From Candidatus Falkowiibacteriota bacterium (GTDB taxonomy: Bacteria; Patescibacteriota; Patescibacteriia; Patescibacteriales; UBA12465), in NCBI GenBank assembly GCA_903857815.1, contig CAIOGK010000102.1:1-9758 (forward strand): DNA of 9,758 nucleotides, read 5' to 3'. The notes beneath the pieces are model-generated. The model had not been told where the DNA came from and made no database searches. It saw only the letters and a list, made by a program, of their open reading frames with translations. Each line of letters starts with the position of its first letter. The stretch's first letter is position 1. Positions 1 through 5,410 of the stretch are shown one piece after another. Both the position numbers and the translations under genes were made by a program.

Positions 1-1387
1 ATATTTTTTTTATTTCTTTAATTTTATTATCTAACATTAATGAACCAAGTAAACTTAATAAAATAAAGAATATAGCCGATAAATCATTTTTAAAATATGG
101 AACATCGACTAGACCGTGAATAACAATTACCACCATTGCCCCAAATAACCCCAGTGCTAAATAATTTTTCTTTTCATTTTTAGGAAGTGCTATTTTTAAA
201 GCGATAATTAAGTATTTAGTTATGAGCCAAATGAATACCATTAACCCAAATAATCCTAATTCGCTCCAAAAATTTAAGAAAATATTATGAGGGTACATAT
301 ATATTTCTACTGGCTGCCAATAATTTGCTCGAAGGTCGGCGCTGTTATATAGCTTATTATCAAAGTTTTCTATGCGGTCGCGATTAAAAAAGATACCCTC
401 CTGGTGGTATGGTTTTACGGCTAGGGGATAAGCACTTAAGCCATTTCCAGTTATTAACTTCCAGCCTTTTAGAGTCATCATGGTCTCCACCCATTGTCTT
501 TGTCTGATTTCTCCAGATAAATCACGTAATAATATTTTATCAGTCGCATAGACTTTTAATTTTGGTACGGAAATAATTACTGAGATAGTTAATATGGCTC
601 CGATGATAAAAACGATTCGTGATTTTTTGTTAGCGAAAATACCAAATAAAAATATAGCCGCTATTAAGCCAACAAAAGCTCCTTCTGACTTTGCAAAATA
701 AATAGCTAGTAGCGAGATAATTATAGTTGCAATAATTAATATCCTGTTTAAACAAATTTTAAAGCTAGTACCTTTGATAGATAATAGCCAGCCTAAAAAA
801 ATCATTATTAAAGGAGCAAGAAAAAGACCGACCGCATTAGGATATCCAAAAAATGATACTACTCTTCTCGTTTCAGCATCTGCCCAAAATTTATTAAAAA
901 TAAATAGCCCGGTTGCTTGTTGAAATAAGGCTACTAAAGCTGTTCCCGCCGCCCCAATTAATAAGGCTGTTATTATTTTTTTTCGTCCGCTTTCTTTCGG
1001 CCAAACATTTAAGATTAAAATAAATAATAGTATTGGTTCAAAAAAATAAGCCTTCCAAACTCCCATGGCGCTCGAATTAAAGCCGGTTACACCTACTGCA
1101 ATAAAGGAAATTATTATTATAGCAATGATTTCTATGTCAAAAGGATAGGCTAATCTTTGTTTTCGATTTTGTAAAAAAGTTTTTATATTAGGCGCGATAT
1201 TCTTTAAAAACCAAATTGCAAAACTAATCAAAATCGTTACCTCTAGAAATGTTAATGGAATTCCCATTACACTAAAACGAATAAGATAGGTTGGTAGTAA
1301 AACAATAATAAAAAATAGCGCCAAGTCTAAGCGAAGAGCCGCGATTGTAGAAAAAAATATTAAAGCTAGGATTAACACGGTTATCAC
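1..1387 (-). CDS. O-antigen ligase / Wzy_C family polytopic membrane protein, C-terminus cut by the window edge
   Basis: The minus strand is open from a GTG at 1387 to the left edge, giving at least 462 codons without a stop. Hydrophobic helices cover nearly all of the protein, broken by one large hydrophilic loop at about residues 280-365. Family hallmarks are visible: a GYPNAVG segment near residue 200, the loop motif RQRQW followed by GNG (about residue 314), and PHN at 366-368 leading into NFWSELGLFG. This is the Wzy_C pattern of O-antigen ligases and related polymerases, which join undecaprenyl-linked glycans to an acceptor or to each other outside the membrane. Acceptor and substrate cannot be read from sequence. 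The last in-frame residues are hydrophilic (DNKIKEIKK), so little is probably missing. An in-frame TAA lies just upstream of the first GTG; a second GTG at 1378 is an alternative start. No Shine-Dalgarno sequence is present. Confidence 0.85.
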   Translation of the reverse strand, partial: MITVLILALIFFSTIAALRLDLALFFIIVLLPTYLIRFSVMGIPLTFLEVTILISFAIWFLKNIAPNIKTFLQNRKQRLAYPFDIEIIAIIIISFIAVGVTGFNSSAMGVWKAYFFEPILLFILILNVWPKESGRKKIITALLIGAAGTALVALFQQATGLFIFNKFWADAETRRVVSFFGYPNAVGLFLAPLIMIFLGWLLSIKGTSFKICLNRILIIATIIISLLAIYFAKSEGAFVGLIAAIFLFGIFANKKSRIVFIIGAILTISVIISVPKLKVYATDKILLRDLSGEIRQRQWVETMMTLKGWKLITGNGLSAYPLAVKPYHQEGIFFNRDRIENFDNKLYNSADLRANYWQPVEIYMYPHNIFLNFWSELGLFGLMVFIWLITKYLIIALKIALPKNEKKNYLALGLFGAMVVIVIHGLVDVPYFKNDLSAIFFILLSLLGSLMLDNKIKEIKKI

Positions 1388-1411
1388 AAAAGTATTTTTA
1401 AGTATATTTTA

Positions 1412-1420
1412 ATTATACCA
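1412..1420 (-). promoter_or_regulatory. Extended -10 promoter for the O-antigen ligase gene
   Basis: Read on the minus strand, this is TGG-TATAAT, a perfect TGn-extended -10. Predicted transcription start is near 1405, giving about an 18-nt leader before the GTG at 1387. A clear -35 is lacking; the nearest T-rich match (TTGTTT) is only 15 bp upstream and overlaps the tail of the efp terminator. The promoter makes this gene independent of the ribosomal operon upstream. Confidence 0.55.
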
Positions 1421-1439
1421 TTTGAGCCCTTTAAACAAA

Positions 1440-1466
1440 AATAAACAAAAACACCTCCTTGAGGTG
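1440..1466 (-). terminator. Intrinsic terminator of the rpsF-ssb-rpsR-efp operon
   Basis: On the minus strand a CACCTC/GAGGTG stem (1461-1466 with 1452-1457, 3-nt loop) is followed at once by a run of T (TTTTTG, then more T-rich sequence). It lies 25 nt past the efp stop. Confidence 0.8.
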
Positions 1467-1490
1467 GAGGCGTCCTTGTTATATTTTAGA

Positions 1491-2051
1491 TTAACTAACT
1501 CTTTCCACATATTCCCCCGTATCAGTATTGATTCTAATAACATCGCCTTCATCAATAAATAGTGGGACATTAATTAGGGCGCCAGTCTCTATTTCTACTT
1601 GTTTGTTTACATTACCGGCAGAGTTTCCTTTAACGCTAGGCGGAGCACTTACAACTTTGAATTCCATTTTAATTGGTAAACTAATAGTTACCGGTCTACT
1701 TTCAAAATATAAAACATCAACGTCGGTTCCATCTTTCAAAAATTTTGCCGGTTCTCCAATTTCTTCAAGCGGTAAGTTAAATTGTTCGTAGCTTTCGTTA
1801 TCCATGAAATAAGCCTCTTCCTTTTCTTTGTACATGAAATTTGCTTTTTTTGTTTCCGTATCACCCTCTTCAGCCTTTTCCGCTCCTTGGTAAGTTCTTT
1901 CTAAGATATTGCCGTTAATTAAATTACGACATTTGATTTTTAAAACCGAACCACTACGAGCTGTTTTGTGATGATCAGTTTTGATAATCACATACGGCTC
2001 GCTATTTAGTTTGATGACCTTGCCGGTTTTTATTTCATTAAAGTTTAGCAT
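1491..2051 (-). CDS. efp: Translation elongation factor P
   Basis: EF-P binds the ribosome between the P and E sites and relieves stalling at polyproline stretches. The 186-aa product has the normal three-domain length: an N-terminal KOW-like domain (about 1-63), a central OB domain (about 66-128) and a C-terminal OB domain (about 130-186). The C-terminus carries the signature INTDTGEYVER. The loop that reaches the peptidyl-transferase centre reads KTARSGS. By alignment its tip is Arg32, where E. coli has the lysine modified by beta-lysylation. No EpmA, EarP or YmfI-type modification gene is visible nearby. The ATG at 2051 lies 17 nt after rpsR and no Shine-Dalgarno sequence precedes it. It is the last gene of the operon, in the slot where many bacteria have rplI. 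Confidence 0.97.
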   Translation of the reverse strand: MLNFNEIKTGKVIKLNSEPYVIIKTDHHKTARSGSVLKIKCRNLINGNILERTYQGAEKAEEGDTETKKANFMYKEKEEAYFMDNESYEQFNLPLEEIGEPAKFLKDGTDVDVLYFESRPVTISLPIKMEFKVVSAPPSVKGNSAGNVNKQVEIETGALINVPLFIDEGDVIRINTDTGEYVERVS

Positions 2052-2068
2052 AGGTTTTTGGCTTTAGG

Positions 2069-2281
2069 TTATTTATGAGTAGCAGATACGAGGGCCATAA
2101 CGCGAGAGCGTTTAATGGCGGTTGCTAATTTTCTTTGGTGCCAAGCACAAACGCCAGTTCTTTTACCAGGAAGAATTTTCATGTAAAAGTTAATGAAACG
2201 TTTCAAAGTTCTAGTATCTTTATAATCAACTTCTAGATTATTAACGCAAAAATAGCATTCTTTAGTTTTCTTATTGTTCAT
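2069..2281 (-). CDS. rpsR: 30S ribosomal protein S18 (bS18), zinc-ligand-containing form
   Basis: S18 binds the platform of the 30S subunit together with S6. The 70-aa product has the family core: YKDTRTLKRFI, then the loop KILPGKRTGVCAWHQRKLATAIKRSRVMALV, which closely follows bacterial S18. CYFC at residues 9-12 and CAWH at 45-48 give C9, C12, C45 and H48, a plausible four-ligand zinc site as in the C+ form of S18; metal binding is inferred. The gene starts 12 nt after the ssb stop and ends 17 nt before efp. No Shine-Dalgarno sequence is present; the leader is A/T only just before the ATG. Confidence 0.97.
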   Translation of the reverse strand: MNNKKTKECYFCVNNLEVDYKDTRTLKRFINFYMKILPGKRTGVCAWHQRKLATAIKRSRVMALVSATHK

Positions 2282-2293
2282 ATTTATTATTTA

Positions 2294-2731
2294 TTAAAAA
2301 GGAATATTTTCAACTCTTATTTCTTCCTCCATAGGATCCTCGGGAATCTCTATGATTTGTTCGCTAGTATTATTTAGAGTGGCACCGGTTGGAGTTCCTC
2401 CCATTTTATTATCTAGCATTATCATGTTTTCGGCAACGATTTCTGTTCGGTATCTTTTTACTCCGTCTTGGCCAGCCCAATCAGTTGTTTGCAAGCGACC
2501 TTCTATATAGACCTTGGAGCCTTTTTTTAAATATTTGGCGCAGACTTCAGCTAGTTTTCTCCAGGCAATTATATTGTGAAATTCAGTCTTTTTTTGCTGT
2601 TGTCCTCCTTGGTCAGTCCAAACTAGGTTAGTTGCAACGCCGAAAGAAACGACGCTTTGTCCAGAGGGGGTATTTTTTAACTCAGGATCACGGGTGATGT
2701 TCCCAATAATCATGGCCTTGTTTAAATTCAT
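2294..2731 (-). CDS. ssb: Single-stranded DNA-binding protein
   Basis: SSB coats single-stranded DNA during replication, repair and recombination and recruits partners through its C-terminal tip. The protein starts MNLNKAMIIGNITRDPELK, the usual SSB opening, and has an OB fold over about residues 1-106 (QSVVSFGVATN, EFHNIIAW, GSKVYIEGRLQTTDW, RTEIVAENM). A short disordered linker follows, then an acidic tail ending NIPF, equivalent to the DDDIPF partner-binding tip. I chose the ATG at 2731 (145 aa). An in-frame TTG at 2743 would add four residues (MSNN), but it overlaps the base of the intergenic hairpin and adds nothing conserved. Order rpsF-ssb-rpsR is the classical bacterial arrangement. 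Confidence 0.96.
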   Translation of the reverse strand: MNLNKAMIIGNITRDPELKNTPSGQSVVSFGVATNLVWTDQGGQQQKKTEFHNIIAWRKLAEVCAKYLKKGSKVYIEGRLQTTDWAGQDGVKRYRTEIVAENMIMLDNKMGGTPTGATLNNTSEQIIEIPEDPMEEEIRVENIPF

Positions 2732-2742
2732 ATTGTTGGACA

Positions 2743-2779
2743 AATCCTAAGTCCAGCCGCAAACGGCGGAAACAGGATT
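2743..2779 (-). promoter_or_regulatory. Hairpin filling the rpsF-ssb intergenic gap
   Basis: In the minus-strand RNA the outer arms AAUCCU (2779-2774) and AGGAUU (2748-2743) pair, and inside them UCCGCCG pairs with CGGC-U-GGA around a UUUG loop. The whole structure fits between the rpsF stop (2781) and the ssb ATG (2731). No U-tract follows, so it does not look like a terminator. It may protect mRNA ends, mark a processing site, or be a protein-binding element; the role is not shown by the sequence. Confidence 0.5.
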
Positions 2780-2780
2780 A

Positions 2781-3305
2781 TTAAATTAAATCTTTAGCAC
2801 TTAAGATGCCTTCCAATTTTGCGTCCAAATCTTTCATGTCAGTTTTTGTTTCCTTTTTAGGGGCGGATTTAGGAGCCGGTTCTGGAGTATTGGCCTGCTT
2901 CTTTTCTTTTATTTTGGCTTCTTTCTCTTCTTCGGCTTTTTTGGCGACAATTTTTGCGTTAATTTTCTTGTCATGAGCAAGCTCTTCTTCGGATTTTGAT
3001 TTTTTGATTACTATTTGATGACGAAGAACGTCGGTTGATAGACGCAGGCTTTGATCGATGGCAGTTAATAAGCTTTTTTCTAAATTAAACTCACACAAGC
3101 TATAATAGCCGTAAGCATTGTGTTTAATTTCGTAAGCAAGCTTCTTTTTACCCCAGTATTCGCGATAAGTGATTTCGCCACCGCCATCAGCGATAGTTTT
3201 TTCAACTTTCTCAATTACTGTTTTCGCTTCGTCTTCGGTGAATTTATTTGGCATAATGAAAAGAATTTCATAATGACCAGCGGTTGATTTTTTTGTCTTA
3301 GACAT
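2781..3305 (-). CDS. rpsF: 30S ribosomal protein S6 (bS6) with long charged C-terminal tail
   Basis: S6 pairs with S18 on the 30S platform. The core is at about residues 10-105: HYEILFIMPNKFTEDEA, GGGEITYREYWGKKKLAYEIKHNAYGYYSLCEF and RLSTDVLRHQIVIKK are typical bS6 beta-alpha-beta elements. The total of 174 aa is far above the usual 95-135. The extra part is a low-complexity K/E/A/P tail (KKAEEEKEAKIKEKKQ, then TPEPAPKSAPKK), likely disordered or helical. The N-terminal extension MSKTKKSTAG is also longer than usual. The ATG at 3305 has no Shine-Dalgarno sequence. It is the first gene of the operon, behind a structured leader of about 200 nt if the promoter at 3518-3546 is right. Confidence 0.95.
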   Translation of the reverse strand: MSKTKKSTAGHYEILFIMPNKFTEDEAKTVIEKVEKTIADGGGEITYREYWGKKKLAYEIKHNAYGYYSLCEFNLEKSLLTAIDQSLRLSTDVLRHQIVIKKSKSEEELAHDKKINAKIVAKKAEEEKEAKIKEKKQANTPEPAPKSAPKKETKTDMKDLDAKLEGILSAKDLI

Positions 3306-3335
3306 ATTTATTATAATACTTAAGGGATAAAGCCG

Positions 3336-3365
3336 ATTTAAACGATTGTTAAAAAATCGTTAAAT
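3336..3365 (-). repeat. AT-rich stem-loop just upstream of rpsF
   Basis: ATTTAAACGATT (3336-3347) and AATCGTTAAAT (3355-3365) are complementary over 11 bp with one bulged base, around a 7-nt loop. In the rpsF mRNA the hairpin would end about 30 nt before the ATG. No poly-U run follows the minus-strand 3' arm, so it is not a standard terminator. Confidence 0.55.
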
Positions 3366-3379
3366 TCTACAAAATCCTA

Positions 3380-3432
3380 TATTTAAATAAAATCCCCAAG
3401 TATTCCAAGAACCTTTGGGGCTTAGAATACCT
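3380..3432 (-). promoter_or_regulatory. Interlocked stems (pseudoknot or attenuator-like terminator) in the rpsF leader
   Basis: Two pairings overlap in H-type pseudoknot order on the minus-strand RNA. Stem 1 is AGGUAUUC (3432-3425) with GAAUACUU (3405-3398). Stem 2 is CCCCAA (3420-3415) with UUGGGG (3399-3394). Stem 2 alone is followed by ATTTTATTT, so it resembles an intrinsic terminator. Stem 1 shares the last two bases (3399-3398) with stem 2. The two stems could therefore form a compact pseudoknot or act as alternatives. Autogenous control of rpsF by S6:S18 through leader RNA is known in other bacteria. I cannot match this element to that motif with confidence. Confidence 0.5.
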
Positions 3433-3433
3433 T

Positions 3434-3460
3434 TAATTCTAACTAATATTAGTAGAATTA
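3434..3460. repeat. Near-perfect AT-rich inverted repeat in the rpsF leader
   Basis: The left arm (3434-3447, TAATTCTAACTAAT) and right arm (3448-3460, ATTAGTAGAATTA) are complementary over 13 bp with one bulged A. It lies directly upstream of the pseudoknot-like element in the leader. It could be an RNA hairpin or a dyad DNA-binding site. Confidence 0.55.
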
Positions 3461-3462
3461 TC

Positions 3463-3478
3463 TCAGCATCAAGGCTGA
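3463..3478. repeat. Small hairpin in the rpsF leader
   Basis: TCAGC (3463-3467) pairs with GCTGA (3474-3478) around a 6-nt loop. It is the first of several consecutive foldable elements after the proposed minus-strand promoter. Confidence 0.4.
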
Positions 3479-3517
3479 AACATGGGAAAGATATTGTTAT
3501 TATTTATTTGTATAAGG

Positions 3518-3546
3518 ACTTTAACATGGTTATAAAGAAAAAGCAA
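3518..3546 (-). promoter_or_regulatory. Candidate promoter of the rpsF operon
   Basis: On the minus strand: -35 TTGCTT (3546-3541), 17-bp spacer, extended -10 TGT-TAAAGT (3526-3518). It would start transcription near 3511 and give a leader of about 205 nt. The architecture matches other promoters in the window. The -10 is only a 4/6 match, so this is a moderate call. Confidence 0.45.
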
Positions 3547-3561
3547 GGAGTTTTTTAAAAA

Positions 3562-3591
3562 TTGACAAAATAGTGATTAATGTGCTATTTT
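3562..3591 (+). promoter_or_regulatory. Promoter of the DKNYY-protein gene, giving a nearly leaderless mRNA
   Basis: -35 TTGACA (3562-3567), 18-bp spacer, TGC-extended -10 TATTTT (3586-3591). The predicted start of transcription (about 3597-3599) falls within 0-3 nt of the ATG at 3600. The promoter overlaps the upstream in-frame GTG at 3573, which argues against that GTG as the start. Confidence 0.65.
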
Positions 3592-3599
3592 TAGGGCAT

Positions 3600-5348
3600 A
3601 TGAAAAAATATTTATCATTTAGTTTGCTAATTATAGTCATTTTAGTGGCTTCCGCATGGCTGGGAGTAATATTATTAAAAAATAATAAGTTAACTAGATC
3701 GATTGATGATAATAATACAATTAAAATGACAACAGAAGTTTCTGAGGTTAGTTTTTTAAAGCGGGGAAATGAAATATTGGTAAATGATTGCTGGAGTGGT
3801 CGCGGTCCTTGTAGTAATGAAAAACAGATTACTAATGTTGATGGTGTTACTATTGATGGAGCTACATTTTCTAAGTTGTATGAAGGCTATCAAGGAGAAG
3901 TCTTCCCGGCTTTGGAGGTTAGCTATTTTAAAGATAAAAACAACGTATATTGTTTTTCTATAGGTGAATACCAGAAAGATAATAAAAATCGGATATATTT
4001 AAGAGTTGTAGCAGGAGCCGATCCCGCAACCTTCCAATTGTTTGATGATGGGGAATTAATGCAAGATAAAAATAATATTTATGACGGTTGTCCCGGAAGA
4101 ATCATTGCTAATCAGTCAGCTATTGGAGATCTGATGAGGTTGGCCGATAATTATTATTATCAAAAAAATGAAAAAATGATTTATAAGTATAGTAGGGATT
4201 TAAATACTTATTATAATGATCACTATGGAGAAAGAAGCCTAACTCCCTTGTCTCAATATGGAAATTTAAATCTGTTTAAAGTTTTGAGTGAAGATTATAC
4301 TACCAATAATCACAAAATATTTTATAAAGATGAAGAAATAAAATTAGATATCAATAAATATACTTGGTTTGATCCAACAACCTTTAAATTATTAGAGAAT
4401 GGATACGCTGGAGATGAATACAGCATTTTTTATATTACTACGGATGGTGATGGTAAGAAAATAATGACCGAGATAGTTGATGCTAATTACAAGACTTTTA
4501 GAAAAATTAACCAGAAATATTGGGGTGATGAGAATCAAATTTTCTGCAATGGCAAGGTTCTCAGTAAAGATGTTACAAATTTTATTGTAGACGATGAAGA
4601 TTGGGCTCATGATGAAAAAAATGATTATTATTTTTGTGATATTGTTCCAAAATATGTTTATGGAAATATTGCTCTATCATTTGAAGATGAAAAGGTCGAT
4701 GCTAGCCAGCTTAATGATTACAATGTTTATTTAAAAGGCGGAATAACCAATATTTATACTAAAAATAAAAAAACCGGAGAAAAGAAAAAAATAATCAGTT
4801 TTAATAGAGACAACGGTAATTATAATGACGTTCTTAATGAAATGGTTTTTGCTATTAAACCATATTTTTTCAATATCGAAATTTTATGTGGAGACCAAAG
4901 AGGCTGCGGAGTCGGAGGTACCGAATTTTATGTTAATTTAAAAAACAATAATATTTTAGAAATTGAAACAACCCAAGGGTCCATTAAAATAAATTCCGAT
5001 CTAATAAGGTTTAACGATACCGGCGATTGCTGTAAGGATAGTACGGAGACAGTAATTGATGAAGATGGATATCCTTGGGTTGGAAAGTCAATCCTTAATG
5101 ACTTAGAGGTAAATGGGAAGAAGCAGAAAGTATTTTTATCTCCTATAATTCTGGAGTGTGGAACTGGCGATGGCTTTTGCGGTCACGAGCTACAGTTAGG
5201 AGTTCAAGAAGTGAGTGATGATTTTTCTAGAGTAGACTTCGGTACATTTACGTGGGAGTATGCCACAACAACCTCAGGGTATGTTAATAAATTTAAAGAT
5301 AATTTTTATTTTGACACTATAAATAAAAAAGTGTTTGTAAATAACTAA
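3600..5348 (+). CDS. DKNYY-repeat protein with N-terminal membrane anchor or signal sequence
   Basis: Residues 2-3 are KK and about 4-25 form a hydrophobic helix (LSFSLLIIVILVASAWLGVILL). The product is therefore a signal-anchored or secreted protein with its bulk outside the membrane; the signal has no clear AXA site or lipobox. The 582-aa product contains DKNYY-family repeats, short tyrosine-rich modules of type KDKNNVYC (about 111) and QDKNNIYDG (about 155). Weaker versions follow, such as WAHDEKNDYYF (about 335-345), separated by phrases like ADPATFQLFDDG and FDPTTFKLLENG. The function of the family is unknown. A C-terminal part (about 370-582) is not recognised and has close cysteine pairs at about 430/436, 477/478 and 520/527, consistent with disulfides. 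ATG 3600 is preferred over an in-frame GTG at 3573, which lies inside the promoter. Monocistronic. Confidence 0.85.
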   Translation: MKKYLSFSLLIIVILVASAWLGVILLKNNKLTRSIDDNNTIKMTTEVSEVSFLKRGNEILVNDCWSGRGPCSNEKQITNVDGVTIDGATFSKLYEGYQGEVFPALEVSYFKDKNNVYCFSIGEYQKDNKNRIYLRVVAGADPATFQLFDDGELMQDKNNIYDGCPGRIIANQSAIGDLMRLADNYYYQKNEKMIYKYSRDLNTYYNDHYGERSLTPLSQYGNLNLFKVLSEDYTTNNHKIFYKDEEIKLDINKYTWFDPTTFKLLENGYAGDEYSIFYITTDGDGKKIMTEIVDANYKTFRKINQKYWGDENQIFCNGKVLSKDVTNFIVDDEDWAHDEKNDYYFCDIVPKYVYGNIALSFEDEKVDASQLNDYNVYLKGGITNIYTKNKKTGEKKKIISFNRDNGNYNDVLNEMVFAIKPYFFNIEILCGDQRGCGVGGTEFYVNLKNNNILEIETTQGSIKINSDLIRFNDTGDCCKDSTETVIDEDGYPWVGKSILNDLEVNGKKQKVFLSPIILECGTGDGFCGHELQLGVQEVSDDFSRVDFGTFTWEYATTTSGYVNKFKDNFYFDTINKKVFVNN

Positions 5349-5373
5349 TATTAGATTGAATTTATAGTTTAGT

Positions 5374-5402
5374 TTGCTCATCTTAATTACTTGGGTTATG
5401 AT
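5374..5402 (+). promoter_or_regulatory. Promoter of the Trm11-like methyltransferase gene, giving a nearly leaderless mRNA
   Basis: -35 TTGCTC (5374-5379), 17-bp spacer, -10 TATGAT (5397-5402, 5/6 to consensus). The -10 ends only 8 nt before the ATG at 5411, so the transcript should begin 0-2 nt upstream of the start codon. Confidence 0.55.
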
Positions 5403-5410
5403 AGTTTTAT

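Noticed and set aside
1528..1791. 87-codon plus-strand ORF opposite efp
   Set aside because: Antisense shadow of a certain gene, with no promoter or family resemblance. The same applies to the plus-strand ORF at 2389-2631 opposite ssb.
2732..2743. TTG start for ssb
   Set aside because: The ATG at 2731 begins the conserved MNLNKAMIIG; the extra four residues are not conserved and overlap the intergenic hairpin.
3573..3599. GTG start for the DKNYY gene, nine codons upstream of ATG 3600
   Set aside because: It lies between the -35 and -10 of a good promoter, and the ATG start gives a better KK-plus-hydrophobic signal sequence.
4392..4610. Minus-strand ORF of 72 codons inside the DKNYY gene
   Set aside because: Antisense shadow in AT-rich sequence. 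The 73-codon ORF at 5407-5628 opposite the methyltransferase is rejected for the same reason.
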